This document shows positions 7,939 through 16,092 of a DNA stretch of 49,144 nt, in pieces. The stretch comes from a virus: positions 1 to 49,144 of IMG/VR virus record IMGVR_UViG_3300017917_000368. One strand, given 5' to 3'. The stretch's first letter is position 1. Every line of letters begins with the position of its first letter. Both the position numbers and the translations under genes were made by a program. Below the pieces are notes generated by a model. It was given only the letters and a program-made list of their open reading frames with translations. It did no database searches and was not told the DNA's origin.

Positions 7939-8547
7939 ATGGCATTAACACAAGTAACCAAAGAAGTACTACACAACGATCAAGCTAATATTACAATAGT
8001 GGGCACACTAGGAAGCCTTACGGTCAGCGGCAATGTTAACGTTGGTCGTGACATACTTGTGCCCACGTTTGGTGGTGATTATAACAATCATCTGACATTC
8101 TTAAGTTCTACAGCCGATGACAGTACACGTATACAAGTTTCTCCATCGGGCACTGGACTCGTTGGCCAGATAGCAGTAGCATCCGAGTCAAACGTGGCTA
8201 ATGCTAGTGTTTTAGAGTTAACTACAGTTTCTTCATTATACACTCGGATTGAATCTGGACGTCATGGAGATGGAACACGTTTACCATTAGACATCTATGT
8301 AGGTGGTGCTAGACGGATGCGATTTGACACAAGCGGTAACGTAGGTATTAATACTGCTAGTCCAACAGCAACTTTACATGTCAACGGTAACTTACTGGTA
8401 TCAGGCACAATTATTGACTATGCTACTACTGCCTATGTTCAAACCGCAGGACAGAACAGTCAAGGAACCAAAACAGTACAGTCGGTGTCAGCTGGTGTTC
8501 CTTCTAACTCCACTGGCAACAACGGTGATATAATTTATCAATATTAA
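7939..8547 (+). CDS. Short tail fibre protein
   Basis: A 202-residue fibre protein. The N-terminus MALTQVTKEVLHNDQANI is followed by VGTLGSLTVSGNVNVGRDI. Residues about 105-150 hold the pattern DIYVGGARRMRFDTSGNVGI and ASPTATLHVNGN, which in many phage fibres stands just before a C-terminal chaperone or tip domain. Here no intramolecular chaperone domain follows; the protein ends GNNGDIIYQY. It is separated by 2 bases from a glycine-rich adhesin-like gene, repeating the shaft-plus-adhesin pairing of 3876/7092. Confidence 0.78.
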   Translation: MALTQVTKEVLHNDQANITIVGTLGSLTVSGNVNVGRDILVPTFGGDYNNHLTFLSSTADDSTRIQVSPSGTGLVGQIAVASESNVANASVLELTTVSSLYTRIESGRHGDGTRLPLDIYVGGARRMRFDTSGNVGINTASPTATLHVNGNLLVSGTIIDYATTAYVQTAGQNSQGTKTVQSVSAGVPSNSTGNNGDIIYQY

Positions 8548-8549
8548 TC

Positions 8550-9377
8550 ATGGGCACATACGTTAAAGACGGCGGAGTACAAAGATTAATTCAGTATGCC
8601 TTTATTAAAGACAGCAACGTTTGGCAACGCTGTAAAAGGATATGGGTTAAAGATGGAGGCGTTTGGCGTAAAGCCTACGAAATAGAAGCTCCACCCGCTA
8701 CACAAACTTACACCGCAGTAGGAACCACAGCATGGACTAAACCCACAACATATTTTGACTACATGACAGTTCAAATATGGGGTGGTGGAGCAGGTGGCGG
8801 TGGCGGATCAAATAATACTCCAGCCGGTGGCGGTGGTGGTGGCGCTTATATACAATATAACGTAGCCTATGCAGATGTTCCAAGTTCTGGATCTGTAGTA
8901 GTAGGCGGCGGCGGAGGTGGTAGTCCTGGAACAAACACAGCGGGTGGTGCTGGGGGAGAAAGTTCTTTCCTAGGCGCTAGAGCCGGTGGAGGTTCTGGTG
9001 GCGGTGTAGCTCCGGGAGGCGCAGGAGGTTCAATACTTGCTGCCCCAAGTGTTACATACTCTGGTTATATAACTGAAGTTGGCGGCACTGGCGGCCCAGG
9101 TTCTAATGCAGGTAGACCCACAACCAATGGACAGAGTAGAACTTACGCTGGCGGTGGTGGCGGCGGATCTGGTGAAACCAGTGGATCTATCGGTGGACTA
9201 GGTGGTACATCAACATTCGGTGGAGCCGGCGGTAACGGTAGTAACGGTAATCAAGGGCAGGCTGGATCAACACCGGGTATAGCACCAGGCGGTGGTGGCG
9301 GTGGTGGTGACTTTGCGGGCGGCGATGTAGGTGCTCGTGGAGAAGTAAGAATCACATACTATACTTCACTTAGCTAA
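8550..9377 (+). CDS. Second glycine-rich adhesin-like protein
   Basis: A 275-residue protein. Residues 1-45 contain two WVKDGGVW-type repeats (KDSNVWQRCKRIWVKDGGVW), likely an attachment domain. Residues 50-75 include TAWTKPTTYFDYMTVQIWGGG, the usual opening of the glycine-rich tail domain found in many phage fibres. Residues 75-265 are a glycine-rich sandwich with runs such as GGGAGGGGGS and GGGGGGGDFAGG. It ends EVRITYYTSLS. It is a likely receptor-binding tip and the second such protein in this window, which could broaden host range. It ends the operon that starts near 7939. Confidence 0.72.
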   Translation: MGTYVKDGGVQRLIQYAFIKDSNVWQRCKRIWVKDGGVWRKAYEIEAPPATQTYTAVGTTAWTKPTTYFDYMTVQIWGGGAGGGGGSNNTPAGGGGGGAYIQYNVAYADVPSSGSVVVGGGGGGSPGTNTAGGAGGESSFLGARAGGGSGGGVAPGGAGGSILAAPSVTYSGYITEVGGTGGPGSNAGRPTTNGQSRTYAGGGGGGSGETSGSIGGLGGTSTFGGAGGNGSNGNQGQAGSTPGIAPGGGGGGGDFAGGDVGARGEVRITYYTSLS

Positions 9378-9407
9378 ATTGACCCTCTCAAAAAATTTTA
9401 AATCCCT

Positions 9408-9415
9408 CATAAATA
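9408..9415 (+). promoter_or_regulatory. Late promoter CATAAATA
   Basis: CATAAATACACTAA matches the promoter at 44143 over 13 bases (ATAAATACACTAA). The predicted start near 9421 gives a leader of about 84 bases before the giant fibre gene, containing the micro-ORF at 9451. AATCCCT (9401-9407) could pair with AGGGGAAT (9443-9450) in read-through transcripts only. Confidence 0.75.
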
Positions 9416-9450
9416 CACTAAAGAACAACTGAAAAAGTCCTAAGGGGAAT

Positions 9451-9489
9451 ATGGAACCGCAGGGTATAACAGTTAATAAAAAATATTAA
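9451..9489 (+). CDS. 12-residue leader micro-ORF
   Basis: ATG at 9451 has a very strong ribosome site (AAGGGG, 3 bases upstream) and codes for MEPQGITVNKKY before a stop, 15 bases ahead of the giant fibre gene. The ribosome site is stronger than that of the fibre gene itself (GGAG). It may be a leader peptide that couples or tunes fibre translation, or a residual N-terminus. There is no proof of expression. Confidence 0.4.
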   Translation: MEPQGITVNKKY

Positions 9490-9504
9490 TTTGGAGTATT
9501 ACTC

Positions 9505-12500
9505 ATGTCGGTTTTAACCCGCATTAAAAATAATCAGATTCTTGACTCGACAATTTACGCAAATGCTAAAATTGTACCTGGGTCAATCGTAGGTAGCCTA
9601 TTCAACAGCAACATTACAATGACGTCAGATGTTACTATCACAGGTAACTTGACAGTACAAGGTGCTAGTACATACTTAACTGTAGCTTCAACTAACACGT
9701 TTGTTAATGATCCGCTGATAGTCATGAATAACGCTTTCTCGGGCACTAACACATACGATTTGGGTATTATTTTTAATCGTGGATCACTGTTAAATCAAGC
9801 TATTATATGGAATGAATTTAGCAAAGAATTTAGACTTGTAGGCACAACAGAAACTGGCACAACCTACGGTAATATTAATCAAACTAACTTTGCTAATTTA
9901 AGAATTGGTAGTCTGGTAGCTGACAACGATATATCTGCTATAAATGTAACAGCATCTGACACAGTTCAAGCAACAACAGGTACAATTACTGGTAATCTAG
10001 CAGTGAACGGTGGCGGGCTGACAACCAGTCAATCAACGTTTGACTTATTAAACACAACTGCTACAACAGTAAATTTTGCTGGAGCTGCAACTAGCTTAGT
10101 TGTAGGCGAAGGTACTGGTACTATTAATCTGCGTGGTGCAAATTTGTATCTTCCAAATGCAACCACAATTCACAGTGCTCAATCAACATTAAGTATTGCC
10201 AATCAAGTAACATCTACATTGAACATTGGCGGAGAAGCCACTACGGTTACACTAGGTGCGACCACAGGTGCATTAAGTCTACGTAATGCAAATATTTGGC
10301 TACCCAATGCAACAACCTTAAGCGGTGCACAAACAAGCATAGACTTGTTTGCACAAAACGTTACAACGGCTAATTTGTTAACCGCGGCCACAGCACTAGT
10401 AATTGGTTCTACAACAGGAACAGTTACACTGCGTAACGCATTAGTTGACATTGATGCTAATGCCAGTGTTGGCGGAACACTGGGCGTCACAGGCGATACT
10501 ACTTTAACAGGTGATTTAGCAGTTAACGGTGGTGACTTAACCACAAGCCAAACAACATTTAACTTAATAAACGCAACTGCAACAACACTAAACATTGGTG
10601 GCGATGCTACTACTCTTAACCTAGGTGCAGTAAGTGGCACAACCACAGTTAAAAACAATTTAGACGTAGACTTAAGTTTAAATGCTCGTGATATTAACAG
10701 TACAGTTATTGGTAATGTAACACCTGCTGCAGCAACATTTACAGAGTTAACCACACAGGGTGCTACCCAATTAAATCTAACCACTGCTACAGCAATTAAC
10801 AATACACCAATTGGTAATGCAACTCCTAGCACTGGTGCATTTACTACGCTGAATACAACAGGCAATACCAGCTTAAGTTTTACAACAGCGACAGCAATTA
10901 ATAATACACCAATTGGTAACGCAACAGCATCGTCTGGTGCATTTACAACCTTGACCGCTAGTGGTATCACACAAGTAACCAACACAACAGAAGCAACCGC
11001 AGTAGGAACAGGTGCATTCCGTGTGTCGGGTGGAGCTAGTGTAGTAGGTAACCTGTACGTAGGCGGAAACATTAACTTTACTGGTAATGCATATTCAATC
11101 ACTGGTAATTCAGGTGTGTTCTACGGTGACGTAAACGGGTTTGGCGCATTGTATGCAGGTGTGACTGGATATACGCCACTACCTCAAACAGTGTTACAAA
11201 CATCAGCTGACTATGTTGGTTACGCTCAAAACAACTTCCAGAACATAAACACAAATGCCAAGTCATCCACTGACTGGGTAGCCACATCTGGCGACGGTAC
11301 CGACTTTGATCACTATATCAATATGGGTATCACAACCGCTGCTTGGGATGGTACACAAGATAACAGTTTGACAAATGCTGTTGGCGCAAATGATGGGTAT
11401 CTGTATGTACAAGGTAATGCATCGCATTCTAGTGGTAACTTAACCATTGGTGCAAGTACATTTGGCACTAAAAAAGTTAGTATCATTGTTGGCGGTAACA
11501 CCTCATCTTATATTACCGCAGTATTTAGAAATCCAGGTACTGCGGCAACAGACACAACATCGGGCGCACTGACAGTTGTTGGTGGTGTAGGTATATACGG
11601 TAATGTTTATGCAAATAACCTAAGCACCGGTGGTAGTATCAGTACCACTGATCTAACACTAAGCGGTGACCTGGCAGTAAACGGCGGTGACATAACAACA
11701 TCAGCTTCTACATTTAATCTACTCGACGCTAACGCTACCACAGTGAACTTTGCAGGGGCTGCCACAACATTAACGATTGGTAGTACTTCAGGTAATACCA
11801 CGGTACAAAACAGATTATTAGCCACAGACACATCACAGAGCACTAATACTACCACAGGCGCCATAGTAACCTCCGGCGGTGTTGGTATTGCTAAGAACTT
11901 AAATGTTGGTGGTGATGTGGTAATCACAGGTAATCTACAAGTTGACGGTGCAGTTACTACGGTTAACACAGCGACCCTGGACGTTGAAGATTTGAACATC
12001 ACAGTGGCCAAAGGTGCTGCCAATCCAGCCGCAGCCAATGGCGCAGGTCTAACAGTTGACGGTGCTAATGCTACATTCACCTATGCTGACTCGGACGACA
12101 GTTGGAACGTTAACAAATTATTAAAAGGCACAGCATTACAATTAACCGGCAATGTTGCATCTCAAGGCACATTAACAGCACGTGACATACAGTCAACTGT
12201 TATTGGTAATGTGACACCTGCGGCAGCTACCTTTACTGAATTAACATCTCAAGGAGCTACCCAATTAAATCTAACCACTGCGGTTGCAATTAACAATACA
12301 CCAATTGGTAATGCAACTCCTAGCACTGGTGCATTTACCACCTTGAATACCACTGGTAATACCAGCTTAAGTTTTACAACAGCAACAGCAATTAACAATA
12401 CACCAATTGGTAACTCAACTCCGAACACCGGTGCATTTACTACACTAACAGCCAGCGGAGCAACTACATTAACAGACAACACTACGTCAATTGATACTAC

Positions 12501-14874
12501 CACCGGTGCATTGGTAGTAACCGGCGGTGTGGGTGTTGGCGGAAATTTAAATGCCGGCGCACTAGGCGTATCCGGCGATACAACATTAGCAGGTGATTTA
12601 GCTGTAAACGGTGGTGACTTAACAACTAACCAGACAACATTTAATCTGGTAAACAGCACAGCAACTACACTTAACTTAGGTGGTGCAGCAACTACGCTAA
12701 CAGTTGGCGGTACGTCGGGTACATTAAACTTACGAAATGCAAACGTTTGGTTACCAAACGCAACCACACTGGATGGCGCACAAACAAGCATAGATTTGTT
12801 TACACTAAATGCTACATCTGCAAACTTGCTAACTTCGGCTACTGCAATCACAATTGGTGCAGTGTCTGGCACACTCACACTGCGTAACGCATTAGTTGAT
12901 ATTGATGCCAATGCTAGTGTTGGAGGAACATTAGGTGTAACCGGTGACACTACATTAACCGGTGACCTGGCTGTAAACGGAGGAGACTTAACCACAAGTC
13001 AAACAACATTTAATCTAGTCAATGCAAATGCTACAACATTAAATGTTGGTGGTGATGCTACTACTGTTAACATAGGTGCTACCAGCGGTACAACTAATAT
13101 TAAGAATAACTTAGATGTAGATTTGACTTTAAATGCTCGTGATATTAATGGCACAGTCATTGGTAACGTAACTCCTGCGGCAGCTACGTTTACATCATTG
13201 TCTTCAAACAGCACTACTAATTTAGGTTCTGTTACTGCTACAAGTATTAACAATACACCAATTGGTAATGCTACTCCATCGAGCGGTGATTTTACAAGAT
13301 TATCTGCAACAGGAACAGTATACGCTAATGCAACAACAAGTTCAACTAGCCATACAAATGGTGCACTAGTTGTAGCAGGAGGAATAGGTTCCGCAGGCAC
13401 TATAAACATTGCAGGTGGTAACAAATTAGTTGTTGGTGCTGATCTAACTGGTGCTATTATCAATGCAAACTCGGCTATTAGTGTAACAGGAAACATCTCC
13501 GAAGATGTAAACATATCAGCACGTAACCTAAGTAACGTTGGATTTACAGAATTTAGAGCAGAATCTGACCAAGGGTTCACAGCACTATTTGGTATTACCA
13601 GCTCGGCATATTCTGAAGCATCAAGTAGACTTTCAGGGACAACAGCTTATGTTCAAGCACCGACCAGTGATTTAGTCATTGGATCTGGTCAAGACGTTGA
13701 CATTACAGTTGGTGGTTTAAACGAAGCAAATGTTATTGCATCTTACAGTGCTACAAATTCAAACGTAACTATATACAGTTCTGGCGCAGCAATAACACCA
13801 AGAATCGGCGCATTTACTGTAGCAGGCGGTGTTGGCGTTGGTGCCAACCTAGTAGTCAACGGTGGCGCAATTATAAACTATGGTCAAACAGCCGGTAATG
13901 TTGTAATTAAAACTCCTACTAGTGCGGCCGGTGTAATATATGACGCAGGCAACCAGCACCTGTTTATTAATGGTCCAGGATATGAAGGTAACACTAGACC
14001 AATTAAGGGTGCTACCTTTGCAGTAAGATCTCAAGACGCAATATTAATTCCAGCTGGTTCAACTTCTAAGCGACCAGGAATTGACGGTAATGTTGATATT
14101 ACTGGTATGTTGCGCTTTAACACTACCATTAATAATCTTGAGTGGTACAACGGCACTGACTGGGCTGTTCCTGGTGCTAGTACCACAGTTATTACCAGTC
14201 AACAATTAACAGGTAATGGTGTTGCTACAGTCTTTACTGTTAATAATGCAAGTACAACAAACAGTTCAATCGTAAGTATCAACGGTGTGGTACAGGCACC
14301 AGTATTAGCCTACGGTATTACTGGTACTACATTAACGTTTACTGAACCACCAGCTGACGGCGACTTAATTGATGTACGTACATTAACAACTACATCAGTT
14401 ATCGCTGGTCTGACCAGTGCTAACGGTTTCATGGGTATAGACTTAACTGATCCGGTTAATAGATACGCAAACGTTACAGCCGGGGACAGCTCTGCTACTT
14501 CTAGAATTAGCATAACCACCGATGGTATTATAAGTTTAGTTAACAATGCTAAAATTGCTAACCAAAATCCAACTATTAATATTCCTAGCGCAAGTACTCC
14601 TTATGTATTAGATACATTTGAACAAACTAAATTCAGTACTGCAAAATATGTAGTGCAGGCTAAACGAGGCGCTACAAATATTGAAAGCATGGATGCTATT
14701 GTGATCACTGACGGCACAGGTAATGCATTTGTTAGCGTTTACGGAGTAATAAACAACGGAACAGCAATGGGTACATTAAGTGCTAACGTCCTTGCAGGTA
14801 ATGTTCAACTGTACTATACAAGTACAAGTTTAACTAACAGCAACGTCCGTGTAACTACAAGTTATATTAAATAA
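9505..14874 (+). CDS. Giant repetitive tail fibre protein
   Basis: At 1,789 residues this is the largest gene in the window. The N-terminus MSVLTRIKNNQILDSTIYAN leads into DVTITGNLTVQGAS and NDPLIVMNNAFSG. The shaft is built of repeats: LAVNGGDLTTSQTTFNL (several copies), TTGALVVTGGVGVGGNL-type units, AINNTPIGNATPSTGAF (several copies) and ARDINSTVIGNVTPAAATF (three copies, at about 10687, 12181 and 13138). The C-terminal part (about residue 1510 on) has the hairpin MLRFNTTINNLEWYNGTDW and a module with VSINGVVQAPVLAYGIT. It is a long, probably trimeric tail fibre or ruler-like baseplate fibre. It has its own late promoter, and the gene for a glycosyltransferase-like protein begins 3 bases later. 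Confidence 0.86.
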   Translation: MSVLTRIKNNQILDSTIYANAKIVPGSIVGSLFNSNITMTSDVTITGNLTVQGASTYLTVASTNTFVNDPLIVMNNAFSGTNTYDLGIIFNRGSLLNQAIIWNEFSKEFRLVGTTETGTTYGNINQTNFANLRIGSLVADNDISAINVTASDTVQATTGTITGNLAVNGGGLTTSQSTFDLLNTTATTVNFAGAATSLVVGEGTGTINLRGANLYLPNATTIHSAQSTLSIANQVTSTLNIGGEATTVTLGATTGALSLRNANIWLPNATTLSGAQTSIDLFAQNVTTANLLTAATALVIGSTTGTVTLRNALVDIDANASVGGTLGVTGDTTLTGDLAVNGGDLTTSQTTFNLINATATTLNIGGDATTLNLGAVSGTTTVKNNLDVDLSLNARDINSTVIGNVTPAAATFTELTTQGATQLNLTTATAINNTPIGNATPSTGAFTTLNTTGNTSLSFTTATAINNTPIGNATASSGAFTTLTASGITQVTNTTEATAVGTGAFRVSGGASVVGNLYVGGNINFTGNAYSITGNSGVFYGDVNGFGALYAGVTGYTPLPQTVLQTSADYVGYAQNNFQNINTNAKSSTDWVATSGDGTDFDHYINMGITTAAWDGTQDNSLTNAVGANDGYLYVQGNASHSSGNLTIGASTFGTKKVSIIVGGNTSSYITAVFRNPGTAATDTTSGALTVVGGVGIYGNVYANNLSTGGSISTTDLTLSGDLAVNGGDITTSASTFNLLDANATTVNFAGAATTLTIGSTSGNTTVQNRLLATDTSQSTNTTTGAIVTSGGVGIAKNLNVGGDVVITGNLQVDGAVTTVNTATLDVEDLNITVAKGAANPAAANGAGLTVDGANATFTYADSDDSWNVNKLLKGTALQLTGNVASQGTLTARDIQSTVIGNVTPAAATFTELTSQGATQLNLTTAVAINNTPIGNATPSTGAFTTLNTTGNTSLSFTTATAINNTPIGNSTPNTGAFTTLTASGATTLTDNTTSIDTTTGALVVTGGVGVGGNLNAGALGVSGDTTLAGDLAVNGGDLTTNQTTFNLVNSTATTLNLGGAATTLTVGGTSGTLNLRNANVWLPNATTLDGAQTSIDLFTLNATSANLLTSATAITIGAVSGTLTLRNALVDIDANASVGGTLGVTGDTTLTGDLAVNGGDLTTSQTTFNLVNANATTLNVGGDATTVNIGATSGTTNIKNNLDVDLTLNARDINGTVIGNVTPAAATFTSLSSNSTTNLGSVTATSINNTPIGNATPSSGDFTRLSATGTVYANATTSSTSHTNGALVVAGGIGSAGTINIAGGNKLVVGADLTGAIINANSAISVTGNISEDVNISARNLSNVGFTEFRAESDQGFTALFGITSSAYSEASSRLSGTTAYVQAPTSDLVIGSGQDVDITVGGLNEANVIASYSATNSNVTIYSSGAAITPRIGAFTVAGGVGVGANLVVNGGAIINYGQTAGNVVIKTPTSAAGVIYDAGNQHLFINGPGYEGNTRPIKGATFAVRSQDAILIPAGSTSKRPGIDGNVDITGMLRFNTTINNLEWYNGTDWAVPGASTTVITSQQLTGNGVATVFTVNNASTTNSSIVSINGVVQAPVLAYGITGTTLTFTEPPADGDLIDVRTLTTTSVIAGLTSANGFMGIDLTDPVNRYANVTAGDSSATSRISITTDGIISLVNNAKIANQNPTINIPSASTPYVLDTFEQTKFSTAKYVVQAKRGATNIESMDAIVITDGTGNAFVSVYGVINNGTAMGTLSANVLAGNVQLYYTSTSLTNSNVRVTTSYIK
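10262..10740 (+). repeat. Intragenic repeat A, copy 1 (copy 2 at 12713-13191)
   Basis: This stretch and 12713-13191 align without gaps at a constant offset of 2,451 bases (817 codons). The best part codes for the same peptide in both copies (VDIDANASVGGTLGVTGDT, then LAVNGGDLTTSQTTFNL), with most base differences at third codon positions. Confidence 0.8.
10687..10965 (+). repeat. Intragenic repeat B, copy 1 (copy 2 at 12181-12459)
   Basis: Aligns with 12181-12459 at a constant offset of 1,494 bases (498 codons). Both code for TVIGNVTPAAATFTEL, then GATQLNLTTA and the INNTPIGN units. Its start overlaps repeat A, so the fibre shaft is a mosaic of overlapping segmental duplications. Confidence 0.8.
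12181..12459 (+). repeat. Intragenic repeat B, copy 2
   Basis: Second copy of the unit at 10687-10965. The GATQLNLTTA and INNTPIGNATPSTGAFTTLN segments are nearly identical at DNA level. Confidence 0.8.
12713..13191 (+). repeat. Intragenic repeat A, copy 2
   Basis: Second copy of the unit at 10262-10740. Differences from copy 1 are mainly synonymous in the VDIDANASVGG to TTSQTTFNL region. Confidence 0.8.
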
Positions 14875-14877
14875 TTT

Positions 14878-15615
14878 ATGTTAAAATTAACCAAGCGTTA
14901 TAGAAAAAATTATCGCGGTGAGAATATTGTAGTTGACAGAAACTACACTAATGGCGTTTGGCATGATACAACAGAACGTGTGCATAATGCTGTTGATAAT
15001 AATCAGATTTCCAATCGTGCAGTGGTACTAGGAAATGGACCATCTAGACTGACGTTTGATCTCAAACATCTTAAAAATTATAGTGGACACTTAGGCGCAG
15101 ACACTGTACAAACATACGGATGTAATGCGTTATATAGAGATTTTACACCTGACTTTTTGGTTACTAATGGCAATAACATTATAATTAAAGAATTAGCAGA
15201 GTCACAGTATGTATTAGATAATATTGTATATACAAATTCTATTCATTTACTAGAATACCCGGGCAAATTTTATTTAATTCCACACGATCCTTATACAGAT
15301 GCTGGAACAACAGCACTGTATTTGGCAGCCTTTGATGGACATAAAAAAATATTCATGTTAGGGTTTGATGGTCAGCCTGACGCCGGATATAATTATAATG
15401 TTTATGCAGGCACGAACGGATATGATTCTATCAGAACTAATATCATTCAAGATAAATGGATCAATGATAGACGTCAGGTATTTGACGTCTATGACGATGT
15501 TGAATTTATTCGTGTAACACAGTTTAACACAGAAAGAATTCCAGAATCTTGGAAATATTGCACAAACTTTAGACAAATATCACATACGGAATTTGTCTTA
15601 GAAGCAAGTTTATAA
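14878..15615 (+). CDS. Glycosyltransferase-like protein (sialyltransferase / DUF115-like fold)
   Basis: A 245-residue protein. Residues about 47-56 read RAVVLGNGPS, the nucleotide-sugar loop pattern (GNGPS) seen in CST-type sialyltransferases and MptE/DUF115 proteins. YGCNALYRDFTPDFLV (about 80-95) matches the conserved CN...D segment, and DAGTTALYLAAFDGHKKIF then LGFDG (about 141-165) matches the later conserved helix and strand. The catalytic assignment is by motif only. It starts 3 bases after the giant fibre gene, so it is made with the fibre; one possibility is glycosylation of a virion protein, another is modification of host surface sugars. It converges with the Nudix gene, the two stops overlapping by 6 bases. 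Confidence 0.6.
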   Translation: MLKLTKRYRKNYRGENIVVDRNYTNGVWHDTTERVHNAVDNNQISNRAVVLGNGPSRLTFDLKHLKNYSGHLGADTVQTYGCNALYRDFTPDFLVTNGNNIIIKELAESQYVLDNIVYTNSIHLLEYPGKFYLIPHDPYTDAGTTALYLAAFDGHKKIFMLGFDGQPDAGYNYNVYAGTNGYDSIRTNIIQDKWINDRRQVFDVYDDVEFIRVTQFNTERIPESWKYCTNFRQISHTEFVLEASL

Positions 15616-16092
15616 TAATTCTTCCAAGGTCTTTAACTTTGACATTACCGTACTAAAACTAATAGTACGCCAAACTCCCGGATGAAGAGGTTTAGGGTGA
15701 TCTTCTAAACTTACCCAGCAAAAACCACGATGTTCATGATTTAACTCGGGAACGAATTCCTCGTCTAACGGAATTAAGAAAGTATGATAAGTGAAACGTT
15801 TATTGTCGCTGGTAAATTTTTCTATGGGAATAACTTTAGTTTCAGAAAAGTTATAACCTAATTCCTCTTCTAGTTCACGATGCAGGCTTGAAAGTAGTTG
15901 TTCACCAGCTTCAATACCACCACCTGCTAATCCCCATGTACCTGTATATTTTTTAGTGTTGCGTAGCAAGAATAGATAACGTTGTGTGGTAGTACAATAG
16001 ATAAAAGTACCAACACCTTCTACAATACCAGAGTCCACAGGCCTTCTTTGTATTCGCCTTCCCAGCTTTTCACCCATTGATTGTTGGTCCAT
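15610..16092 (-). CDS. Nudix hydrolase
   Basis: The complete Nudix box is present: GGIEAGEQLLSSLHRELEEE followed by LGY, fitting Gx5Ex7REUxEExGU with the metal-binding REx2EE glutamates. The family hydrolyses nucleoside diphosphates linked to another group (damaged dNTPs, NDP-sugars, dinucleotide polyphosphates, capped RNA); the substrate here is not clear. The flanking EGVGTFIY and TGTWGLAGGG strands also fit. The listed ATG at 16092 overlaps gp15 by 73 bases. A GTG at 16038, just after AGAAGG, would give a product starting VDSGIVEGVGTF and may be the true start. T4 also has a Nudix enzyme (NudE), but this is not clearly its orthologue. Last gene of the reverse operon 18877 to 15610. Confidence 0.85.
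   Translation of the reverse strand: MDQQSMGEKLGRRIQRRPVDSGIVEGVGTFIYCTTTQRYLFLLRNTKKYTGTWGLAGGGIEAGEQLLSSLHRELEEELGYNFSETKVIPIEKFTSDNKRFTYHTFLIPLDEEFVPELNHEHRGFCWVSLEDHPKPLHPGVWRTISFSTVMSKLKTLEELL

Noticed and set aside
10203-11102. Long antisense open frame (299 codons) inside the giant fibre
   Set aside because: It lies opposite a strongly supported repetitive gene, has the biased Val/Ala/Pro/Leu composition that antisense of Thr/Asn-rich repeats gives, and lacks a promoter. The frames at 11607-12080 and 12249-12995 are the same artefact.
10262-13191. CRISPR-like or phase-variable tandem repeats in the fibre
   Set aside because: The repeats are coding, long, in frame and diverged at third positions, without regular spacers.
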